Shown here piece after piece: positions 1-5,273 of a DNA stretch of 5,273 bases. Position 1 is the stretch's first letter, and each line of letters opens with the position of its first letter. The notes beneath the pieces are model-generated. The model was not told the origin of the DNA. It searched no databases and saw only the letters and a program-made list of their open reading frames with translations. The DNA comes from an uncultured Ruminococcus sp. (GTDB lineage Bacteria; Bacillota; Clostridia; Oscillospirales; Acutalibacteraceae): NCBI GenBank assembly GCA_902783815.1, contig CACZSM010000214.1, positions 1-5,273 on the forward strand, in the 5' to 3' direction. The position numbers and the translations under genes are program-made.

Positions 1-699
1 AACTCTTTTTCTGACATAGCCGATGCTTTCAAAGTTTTTTTCCTTACCATTTACAAAAGCCGCGCAGGTATTTATCCAGACAACATTACAGTCATCATGC
101 GCGCAAAGATCAAAGGACTGACGAAAATCATATGACCCGGTAGAGAAAGAAGGAACAAAAAGCAAAGTCAGCTTAAAGCACCTCATAAGCTGTTCAACAT
201 ATCTTGTTGCAAGCAGATCCTTGCAGATAAGCACAGCAATACGACCAATACCCTCATAATGGATGATATTTACGACCTGATTTGAAGCTATTGCTTCAAG
301 TGCATTACTGCTGCCGACATTTGATATAAACGGATTCTGTTTACTTTGACTGCATAAGACATTCCCTTTGTTATCGAGTATTGTAACAGAGTTGAGTTTA
401 CCATTCCACACAGAAGGCAATATTATCAAAGGCGGAATAGTTTTTTGAAAGTTTTTTTCAAGGGATCTGAGCCTTGATGAGATGAAGTCAACCATTTCCG
501 GATTACCGAGCAATTCCGGAAAAACTATCACATCGCTGTTATTTTCTGCTGCCAGGAGTATTTTCTGCCAGATCAGTTCATTTTCATCCGTATGATCGGA
601 ATTATTATAAATGATCCTGAAAAACTGTATTTTATTATTCTCAAACAATTCCGATTTGAAGTATCTTTCCATCCGCAGGGGAGTTGCAGCAATACGCAG
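1..699 (-). other. CN-hydrolase catalytic domain (visible part)
   Basis: This covers residues 196 to 428 of the left-edge gene. Codons of the catalytic residues are Glu257 at 514-516, Lys315 at 340-342 and Cys354 at 223-225. All three sit in family-like contexts: FPEL, SKQNP and LICKD. Lys follows the Cys where many nitrilases have Tyr, Trp or Glu. The domain's last strands and any C-terminal extra domain lie outside the window. Confidence 0.85.
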
Positions 700-1284
700 A
701 CCTTTATTTTCAGAAAATCCGGGGAAAAAATCATGTCTGAGAAAGAAGTGTTTATCAATAAGCTCTCCGAGGATAGAATTTTCAAGCAGAAGTATATTTA
801 TCAGAAAGTTATCAAGTCTGTTGTAAGTATGTGAAAGTCTGTGTTTCCTTTCCCAGATACAAGAGCAGCGCGGAAGTATTCCGATACCGGTGGATTCACG
901 GTTGGTATTGAGTACAACAGAAAAGTCATCCTCCTGAAGCTGCTTTATCTTATTTTTTAGCATTGTACAAAGACCTTCGTCAATTATCTGCAAAAGACCT
1001 ATCATTGTAAAATAATCTGATGAGATATACAATTCCGGGATAAACGCATTAAGACGGTGAAAAAAAGCATCATTGAGATCAGAGTCATCAAGCTGTTTTA
1101 TACAGAGGTTCCCGTCACTATTCCGGTCGATAAAAAGAAAGGGAAGTTTTTTGGATATAAAGCATTTTATCTGTTCTGACGCGGCAGGAGAGATACAGCT
1201 GTAACTGACGAACAATGAATCATCATCAAAAGCGCCTGTAATATGTGAGCATAGCTCTGCGATAATATTGTATATATTTGTCAT
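1..1284 (-). CDS. Carbon-nitrogen hydrolase (nitrilase superfamily) protein with long N-terminal extension, 3' end outside window
   Basis: The frame is open for 428 codons from ATG 1284 to the left edge, with no stop. Residues about 196-428 read as a nitrilase-superfamily domain. It opens with the strand 'KGLRIAATPLRMERY', then has 'NSDVIVFPELLGN' (catalytic Glu257), 'LIILPSVWNGK' and 'VTILDNKGNVL', 'CSQSKQNPF' (catalytic Lys315), 'GRIAVLICKDLL' (nucleophile Cys354), and 'LLFVPSFS' plus 'NVVWINTCAA', which match the strands after the Cys. Spacings (58 residues from Glu to Lys, 39 from Lys to Cys) suit the fold. Such enzymes cleave or form C-N bonds through a Cys thioester; the substrate cannot be read here. 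Residues 1-195 were not recognised, and they carry no signal peptide or membrane helix, so a cytosolic enzyme is expected. There is no polytopic membrane part, so it is not apolipoprotein N-acyltransferase. It starts 2 nt after the lipoprotein stop, the last visible member of the operon. Confidence 0.9.
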   Translation of the reverse strand, partial: MTNIYNIIAELCSHITGAFDDDSLFVSYSCISPAASEQIKCFISKKLPFLFIDRNSDGNLCIKQLDDSDLNDAFFHRLNAFIPELYISSDYFTMIGLLQIIDEGLCTMLKNKIKQLQEDDFSVVLNTNRESTGIGILPRCSCIWERKHRLSHTYNRLDNFLINILLLENSILGELIDKHFFLRHDFFPGFSENKGLRIAATPLRMERYFKSELFENNKIQFFRIIYNNSDHTDENELIWQKILLAAENNSDVIVFPELLGNPEMVDFISSRLRSLEKNFQKTIPPLIILPSVWNGKLNSVTILDNKGNVLCSQSKQNPFISNVGSSNALEAIASNQVVNIIHYEGIGRIAVLICKDLLATRYVEQLMRCFKLTLLFVPSFSTGSYDFRQSFDLCAHDDCNVVWINTCAAFVNGKEKNFESIGYVRKRV

Positions 1285-1286
1285 AT

Positions 1287-1784
1287 TCACACTTCCGGAA
1301 CACGCACAAGACTTGCTTCTTTATCAACTGAATCGAACCTATAATAATCATGTTCATATTTATCAGCCGCAAGTCTTCCGCTAAGCTGATTTTCCATCAG
1401 TACCTTGCATACAGCTTCTGCATCCGTACCGTAATCCCAGAAATTGACTTTAATGTAGAGATCAGCATTTTTAAAGAATACAGCTCTGATCTCAGCATTA
1501 TCTGAGAAATTGGAATAATTGTCAAGAGAATCATCGAGAAGCCTTCCCGGTTCAAGTGACATAGAATACTCGCAGTCAGGGTATTGTTCTTTAAGAACCC
1601 TGTCAATATGCTTTACTGCGGATTGATACACCTCAGAATCAAGAAATTTTTGTCTTTTTTCGTGATAGACTCTGTTTTTTTCGCCCATTTCGGAGATAAG
1701 CTGATCGTGGTCAGGTTCTTTGCAGCCTCCGAAGGAAAAAAATACAAGTCCGACAAGCAATAGTGTAAAAACTTTTTTTATCAT
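1287..1784 (-). CDS. Small putative lipoprotein
   Basis: This 165-residue protein has a short signal peptide: two Lys at 3-4, a hydrophobic core 5-17, then 'FSFGGC' with Cys21 as the likely lipidated residue. The lipobox is slightly off consensus (Phe at -3 instead of Leu/Val/Ile, Gly at -2, Gly at -1), yet Gly at -1 and the position of the Cys fit lipoprotein signal peptidase II processing. The mature part is hydrophilic, with a charged helical segment (about 28-66) and then an alternating strand/turn region containing 'IRAVFFKNADLYIKVNFWDYG' and two further Cys (C71, C126). No family was recognised. The start codon is fixed by the GGGAG site and the ATGA overlap with the zinc-ribbon gene. 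The stop lies 2 nt before the nitrilase-domain gene. It is probably anchored on the outer face of the membrane, where it could meet the large anchored protein; that contact is inference. Confidence 0.88.
   Translation of the reverse strand: MIKKVFTLLLVGLVFFSFGGCKEPDHDQLISEMGEKNRVYHEKRQKFLDSEVYQSAVKHIDRVLKEQYPDCEYSMSLEPGRLLDDSLDNYSNFSDNAEIRAVFFKNADLYIKVNFWDYGTDAEAVCKVLMENQLSGRLAADKYEHDYYRFDSVDKEASLVRVPEV
1292..1296 (-). promoter_or_regulatory. Ribosome binding site of the nitrilase-domain gene
   Basis: Minus-strand GGAAG, in the final codons of the lipoprotein gene, lies 7 nt before the ATG at 1284-1282. It supports that ATG over the in-frame GTG at 1290-1288, which has poorer spacing. Confidence 0.65.
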
Positions 1785-2494
1785 GATTTTTTTGCTCCCG
1801 TACAGTGATTGAAAATAAAAGTTCTGACGAATTCAAAATCCTCATCAGCGGCATAGACCTGATTATGGCAAAAAGGCTCATCCAGCTTTATGAGATTCTT
1901 ACGCGGAAATGACCTGACTCTTTTAACGCGGGAAAAATCGGAGACAAAATCTGTTCTTGTAGAGCTGATACCAATTGCTGCTGCAGACAGATTGCCGGAT
2001 GCAGCGCCTGCAAGAGTTGTTAAAGAGGCTAATACCTGAGCCTTTTTAAGCTGATGAGGCATTTGTTTATGATTGATCGAAAAATCATCCATTTCAAACA
2101 TAACGCAGTATTTTCCGCCCATAATAGCTGCATAGATCAGATAGCTGATACCCGTAACTACAGTAATACCAATAAAAACATACGCAAGGATACGGATATT
2201 ATCCCAGAATCGTTCAATACTCATATAGCCGTTTAAAGTATCAGCGATCATTGTCAGACAGAATATGGCGAGGAAAATAAAGAAAAATATCTTCCAGATG
2301 AGAAAAAACACAGTAGGATTTTTTATAAGGTTAAGCTCATATACCCAGCGATATTTACCATCCTGACAAAGAATGATATTCGGAGTAACATGATTGTACT
2401 GAGCATCAGAAACAGCTATTCTGACGGGTGATCCGCAGTTTGAGCAGAATTTTTCACCGTTTTCAATATTTGCGCCACAATTTTTGCAAAGCAT
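1781..2494 (-). CDS. Zinc-ribbon membrane protein with two transmembrane helices
   Basis: This 237-residue protein starts with a compact zinc ribbon: C3 and C6, then C17 and C20 in 'FCSNCG', the CxxC-x10-CxxC spacing of zinc_ribbon_2/DZR-type domains common at the N-terminus of Firmicutes membrane proteins. A short linker is followed by two hydrophobic helices at about 61-84 and 101-125. The residue 128-237 part would then lie on the same side as the ribbon, most likely the cytosol. It contains a Gly/Ala-rich small-residue patch (about 152-176, 'LTTLAGAASGNLSAAAIG'), then 'SDFSRVKRVRSFPRKNLIKL' and an acidic 'YAADEDFEFV'. That basic-strand-then-VYA pattern recalls PH-like membrane-associated domains of small Firmicutes proteins, but this is a weak resemblance. 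The stop overlaps the next gene's start by 4 nt (ATGA at 1784-1781), implying translational coupling. The substrate and partner are unknown; the zinc ribbon may mediate protein contact. Confidence 0.92.
   Translation of the reverse strand: MLCKNCGANIENGEKFCSNCGSPVRIAVSDAQYNHVTPNIILCQDGKYRWVYELNLIKNPTVFFLIWKIFFFIFLAIFCLTMIADTLNGYMSIERFWDNIRILAYVFIGITVVTGISYLIYAAIMGGKYCVMFEMDDFSINHKQMPHQLKKAQVLASLTTLAGAASGNLSAAAIGISSTRTDFVSDFSRVKRVRSFPRKNLIKLDEPFCHNQVYAADEDFEFVRTFIFNHCTGAKKS
1795..1799 (-). promoter_or_regulatory. Ribosome binding site of the lipoprotein gene, inside the preceding coding end
   Basis: Minus-strand GGGAG lies 10 nt before the ATG at 1784-1782. It sits inside the last codons of the zinc-ribbon gene (Thr-Gly-Ala-Lys-Lys-Ser), as expected for coupled translation. 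Confidence 0.7.
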
Positions 2495-2500
2495 AGAAGC

Positions 2501-2506
2501 ACCTCT
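2501..2506 (-). promoter_or_regulatory. Ribosome binding site of the zinc-ribbon membrane protein gene
   Basis: Minus-strand AGAGGT lies 6 nt upstream of the ATG at 2494-2492. This good match at good spacing fixes the start at the Met that begins the zinc ribbon. Confidence 0.85.
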
Positions 2507-2519
2507 TTTTTATTCAGGA

Positions 2520-2556
2520 AAACTCTGAAAACCTCCTTAAAAGGAGGTCAGAGTTT
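2520..2556 (-). terminator. Two-part inverted repeat between genes: possible attenuator or leaky terminator
   Basis: Two nested perfect arms are visible. The outer 8-bp arms are 2520-2527 (AAACTCTG) and 2549-2556 (CAGAGTTT). The inner 8-bp arms are 2531-2538 (ACCTCCTT) and 2541-2548 (AAGGAGGT), with a loop of two to four bases and a 3-nt AAA bulge on the left side. Read on the minus strand, the RNA would be a long hairpin followed by UUUUCC, a short and interrupted U-run. It starts 5 nt after the TAA of the large upstream gene and 25 nt before the next start codon. Since the next gene is in the same direction with a good ribosome site and no evident promoter between, partial termination, transcript processing or 3'-end protection is more likely than a full stop. 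The inner arm is also a perfect Shine-Dalgarno sequence. Confidence 0.5.
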
Positions 2557-2561
2557 GCGTC

Positions 2562-5273
2562 TTAATTATCTTTTTTCAGTATGAATTGCAGATAAGAAAT
2601 GGAGTTATCCTTATTTCCGGAATCTGTATCTTTTATTTCAGATTTTATATTGCCATATAGTTTAATAACAGCCTTTTTGATTTCTCCTGTTGTAGTATCG
2701 GATGTGATCGTAAGGTAGCTGATATCTTTATACTCTTTTTCCATTGCATAACTTGATGTTACTTTTACACCGCTTTTTATCTTTCCGACATTTGGTTTAT
2801 TAAGCGTTGTAGTAGTAATTCTTGTTTTTCCCGGGTTCAGACCAGAACCATCCGGAACTTTTTTAAAGGTATCCTTTCCTGTTACAGGTGAGCATTTTGT
2901 TATAAGATAGGTTTTGGTGGTAAGATTACTTTCATAATTTTGTGAGTAGTACAGATAAGAGGCTTTTATGTCTATCTCATTTCTGCTGTATAGTTGCTCA
3001 ATTTTGCTAAGTCCACGGTTATTGATATCAGTTGCTCCTCGCACAGAGGTATTTGTCCATGTGACATTCAGGGCAGTTAATTTTATACTTACATCTCCAT
3101 TGCTTTCAATGTTTATCAGATTGTCAGCTTCTACCGGGGTATAAGTGAACCAGTCAGAGTCAATACTGCTTTGATCCGGAGGAGTATAACCGCTTGCATT
3201 ATCAGTTAACAAAGCGTATTTTGCACTATTCTTTTCTCTTTTACGCTTTTCAAGAATTGCATCCATTCCATCTTTTAGGAGGTTATGTTCTTTAAGATCC
3301 TTTACAATAAGGTCTATAGAGTCCTCTTTGGAGTTCTGGGAGATGTAACCGACCCACCAGTTTATAATATAACCCCAGTTAAATCCGCTGAGCTTGCGGT
3401 CTTTTTCCAGCTTATCTTCATCCACAATCATTTTCAGGTATGAGCGGATATTGACCACTCTTTGCAGACGGAGGTCGATATCATAACCGCCTGTAAGATC
3501 CTCACGGAAAAAATCACTGTAATATGAAGAATTCAGCGCACCGAAATCCAGATTCAGCATAGTATCAATAGACTCCCGTTCAATAGCCTTCAACTTTTCA
3601 GCGGCTGTTTCCTGAGAAGCGCGTTTCTCGAAATACTCAATCAGAGCGTCCTCAGCGCGTTTATCGAAGATATCACGGTACTTGTCAGGCAGTTCGCTGT
3701 AGGAACTGAACGACCATCCGTATTTTTTGCATACCTCATCAATTTTATCCAGTTTATAGAATCTGCCTATTCCTTTAGCCATAGTAAAACCGCTTGAAGT
3801 ATTCAGAAAGCGCAGGAAGGACTCCTTATTTCTCGGCTCTACCTCATTTCCGAAAAGACCTCTTGCACCGTTTTTATAGACCTTGTAAAGCTCCTCGATC
3901 TGATTTGACTTCCAGTAGGTAAACCCTGTATGCAGCGACAAAGCAGCAAGGCGCACAAACTTAGTACCAATTTCAACAGCGGGATCTATACCCTGCATGA
4001 TCTCTCCTACTTTTTCGGCTGCCCCTTCTACATCACCCTCATATATTGCTCCGAAAACAGAACCCAGCGCACCTGCATTTGAAATAAGGGTATCAATGCC
4101 TGTAGGTGTAAACTCCTTAACATATTCTTTCTTGAATACATTTGCAAAGCGTTCGCTGTATTTGCCTTCCTTCCACAGCTGTACGGTCAGGGAATTAAGA
4201 ATACTGTCTATAGTACCTTTTGCAGCTTCTTTATCATTATCATAATATGCTCGTATAAGAGTTGTAGAGGTATTCACATCCATTGAAAACAGATCAGATG
4301 CGGTATCACCGTTTTCTCCTGAGAACTTCACCTGCGAACCAAGATAATTTATAATACTTTGTGCAAGATCCTTAGCAGCTCCACTGGTAAGTCCGAGAGC
4401 TTCTGTTTTCGCATTTATATATGGTTCCAGTTCTGTGGCAATTTCCTTCAGATCAGACTGTTCAATTACCTGCTGCATACAATACTTATCAAGGAACTGT
4501 TCAATAGTTTCCTCTTTTGTAAGCTTTGCGCCCCACCAGAAAGAAAAGTGGGGGAGTGATATTGTCATAGTATTCTTTTCATAATCCACTTTTTCCGGCA
4601 TAAGGTAATGTATTTCCTTATTTTCCTCGTCATAGTAACAAAATCTGTACTGCTCCAGATACCAATTATCCTCATCATTCTGTTTTGGCATTGGTATTGT
4701 CAGTTCAATGCCGCTGCCAAGCGGTGAACCGTCGTATTCCGGAGAGGAAATATCTACAGGACAAACTATCCTTTCAAATTTGCCGTCAATATCAAATTCC
4801 TTTATTTTCTCGGCTGTCAGAGGTTTTGCAGATATCTTTGAACCGGCTGTTACAGCGTTGGTATCAATATGTATGCGGCAGCCGTTTTTTGATATTTTTC
4901 CGACTGTAAAGCCGTTATCACTGTCATTATAACTGATCTCAGTTTCTTCGATGCCGTCAAAGATGTAATAGGCTATTTCGCCGTTAAAAGAAGGCGTACC
5001 ACTGGATGTTTCCGCAGAGCCTTCCGGTTTTGATGTCTGTCCGGACGGCTGGTAAAGTATGCCTGAATCATCATTTGTACTGTCATTAGAAAAGAAGCCC
5101 GGAAACCACAATCCGGCGATAGTTCCCTGTACTACCATTATTATAACAAGGAACACTATCAATACGGTATAATTTGTCTTTCCGTAAATTGGCGGAGAAG
5201 GTGGTTTTTGTTTGTTGATCGGTACGGAATAACTGCCTTGTCCACGGTTCTGAGGAGGAATTGTTGGTTTTGG
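2562..5273 (-). CDS. Large membrane-anchored extracytoplasmic protein with ZU5-like domain, 5' end outside window
   Basis: Not a gene I recognise by name. The frame is open from the right edge to TAA at 2562-2564, giving 903 residues in the window. The TTG at 5160-5162 lies inside the membrane helix and is read here as an internal Leu, because the frame continues upstream with a Pro- and Lys-containing hydrophilic stretch (fragment residues 1-34). The true start is therefore beyond 5273. Fragment residues about 35-55 form one hydrophobic helix. Basic residues before it (R10, K21, K23, K32) predict N-in/C-out topology. A Ser/Thr/Gly/Asp-rich linker follows (about 61-97). Next comes a beta-rich region (about 117-249) resembling ZU5-type domains, with 'PVDISS', 'LTIPMP' and a terminal 'LPHFSFWWG'. 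Residues about 252-690 are mostly predicted helical and charged, with a Gly/Ala-rich patch near 397-425. The last 200 residues are Thr/Ser/Tyr-rich and look beta-stranded. Six Cys lie outside the membrane. No catalytic motif or cell-wall sorting signal was seen. By analogy with its neighbour, the missing N-terminus might carry a zinc ribbon, but this is inference. Confidence 0.9.
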   Translation of the reverse strand, partial: PKPTIPPQNRGQGSYSVPINKQKPPSPPIYGKTNYTVLIVFLVIIMVVQGTIAGLWFPGFFSNDSTNDDSGILYQPSGQTSKPEGSAETSSGTPSFNGEIAYYIFDGIEETEISYNDSDNGFTVGKISKNGCRIHIDTNAVTAGSKISAKPLTAEKIKEFDIDGKFERIVCPVDISSPEYDGSPLGSGIELTIPMPKQNDEDNWYLEQYRFCYYDEENKEIHYLMPEKVDYEKNTMTISLPHFSFWWGAKLTKEETIEQFLDKYCMQQVIEQSDLKEIATELEPYINAKTEALGLTSGAAKDLAQSIINYLGSQVKFSGENGDTASDLFSMDVNTSTTLIRAYYDNDKEAAKGTIDSILNSLTVQLWKEGKYSERFANVFKKEYVKEFTPTGIDTLISNAGALGSVFGAIYEGDVEGAAEKVGEIMQGIDPAVEIGTKFVRLAALSLHTGFTYWKSNQIEELYKVYKNGARGLFGNEVEPRNKESFLRFLNTSSGFTMAKGIGRFYKLDKIDEVCKKYGWSFSSYSELPDKYRDIFDKRAEDALIEYFEKRASQETAAEKLKAIERESIDTMLNLDFGALNSSYYSDFFREDLTGGYDIDLRLQRVVNIRSYLKMIVDEDKLEKDRKLSGFNWGYIINWWVGYISQNSKEDSIDLIVKDLKEHNLLKDGMDAILEKRKREKNSAKYALLTDNASGYTPPDQSSIDSDWFTYTPVEADNLINIESNGDVSIKLTALNVTWTNTSVRGATDINNRGLSKIEQLYSRNEIDIKASYLYYSQNYESNLTTKTYLITKCSPVTGKDTFKKVPDGSGLNPGKTRITTTTLNKPNVGKIKSGVKVTSSYAMEKEYKDISYLTITSDTTTGEIKKAVIKLYGNIKSEIKDTDSGNKDNSISYLQFILKKDN
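4527..4925 (-). other. ZU5-like domain with C-terminal His-Phe-Ser motif
   Basis: This part of the large anchored protein alternates short hydrophobic strands with turns. It carries a 'G-x-x-ISAKPL' strand, 'RIVCPVDISSPEYDGSPLG', 'IELTIPMP', a 'YRFCYYDEENKEIHYL' hairpin and a closing 'ISLPHFSFWW' strand. That order (a PV strand, a 'xLTIPxP' strand, a 'YYD-x-x-x' hairpin, then 'hFS') is typical of ZU5-type beta modules found in bacterial surface proteins and in eukaryotic ankyrin/UNC5/PIDD proteins. The His-Phe-Ser codons are at 4542-4550. The assignment rests on pattern reading only. Another Ig-like beta domain is the main alternative. Confidence 0.5.

Noticed and set aside
592..834. A plus-strand reading frame of 80 codons (and an overlapping 71-codon frame).
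   Set aside because: It lies wholly inside the minus-strand nitrilase-domain gene, whose motifs are clear. It has no ribosome site or recognisable domain.
1030..1038. A second Pro-Glu-Leu in the N-terminus of the nitrilase-domain protein, as a candidate catalytic Glu motif.
   Set aside because: It lacks the preceding hydrophobic strand and the A-x-x-x-x-DVIVF context, and it lies outside the catalytic domain. The motif at 508-522 fits the family.
1..1284. Apolipoprotein N-acyltransferase (Lnt) for the nitrilase gene, suggested by the adjacent lipoprotein.
   Set aside because: The 428 visible residues contain no transmembrane helices, while Lnt has several before its nitrilase domain.
1..1284. 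A reverse transcriptase-nitrilase defence protein (DRT type).
   Set aside because: No YxDD or other reverse transcriptase motif is seen in the N-terminal part. A polymerase domain beyond the left edge cannot be excluded, but nothing here supports it.
1397..1606. A 69-codon minus-strand frame inside the lipoprotein gene.
   Set aside because: It is an out-of-frame shadow of the lipoprotein, which has a signal peptide, a ribosome site and operon spacing.
3997..4932. Several short plus-strand frames opposite the large gene.
   Set aside because: They are antisense shadows of a long, coherent minus-strand protein and show no domain or initiation signal.
2562..5162. A TTG start at 5160-5162 for the large anchored protein.
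   Set aside because: The frame stays open upstream to the window edge with a plausible Pro/Lys-rich cytosolic segment, no Shine-Dalgarno precedes the TTG, and that start would strip the basic residues flanking the membrane helix.
1..5273. CRISPR array, tRNA or rRNA, insertion sequence or attachment repeats.
   Set aside because: No regularly spaced repeats, cloverleaf-like segments, transposase motifs or terminal repeats were seen. Nearly every base is inside the four genes.

Overview
The window is a stretch of four same-strand (minus) genes, packed almost without gaps. It reads from right to left (5273 to 1), and both outer genes run off the window edges. The DNA is AT-rich. The genes have strong Shine-Dalgarno sequences, a short lipoprotein signal, an N-terminal zinc-ribbon membrane protein and a Pro-rich cytosolic lead into a single membrane helix. 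This style suits a Gram-positive, low-GC Clostridia-type bacterium, and a Ruminococcus-like gut Firmicute would fit well. That taxonomic call rests on style and carries no marker gene.

Layout in transcription order. (1) 5273-2562: a large membrane-anchored, mostly extracytoplasmic protein, open at its 5' end. It has a Pro-rich cytosolic segment, one transmembrane helix, a Ser/Thr/Gly-rich linker, a beta-rich domain resembling ZU5 that ends in a His-Phe-Ser motif, a long helical middle and a Thr/Ser-rich beta-type C-terminus. (2) 2561-2495: a 67-nt gap holding a strong two-part inverted repeat, possibly an attenuator or leaky terminator. (3) 2494-1781: a 237-aa protein with an N-terminal CxxC-CxxC zinc ribbon and two membrane helices. 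(4) 1784-1287: a 165-aa small lipoprotein whose start overlaps the previous stop (ATGA). (5) 1284-1: the first 428 codons of a soluble protein. It has about 195 residues of unrecognised N-terminal sequence and then a carbon-nitrogen hydrolase (nitrilase superfamily) domain with the Glu-Lys-Cys triad intact. This last gene is open across the whole left quarter of the window.

The 4-nt overlap and the 2-nt spacing make genes 3 to 5 a translationally coupled unit. Gene 1 is probably in the same operon, but the hairpin may set its expression apart. The set combines a surface-exposed anchored protein, a zinc-ribbon membrane protein, a lipoprotein and a cytosolic amidase-like enzyme. That could be an envelope-associated sensing or modification system, but nothing in the sequence fixes the substrate or function. 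I do not recognise this gene combination as a named system.
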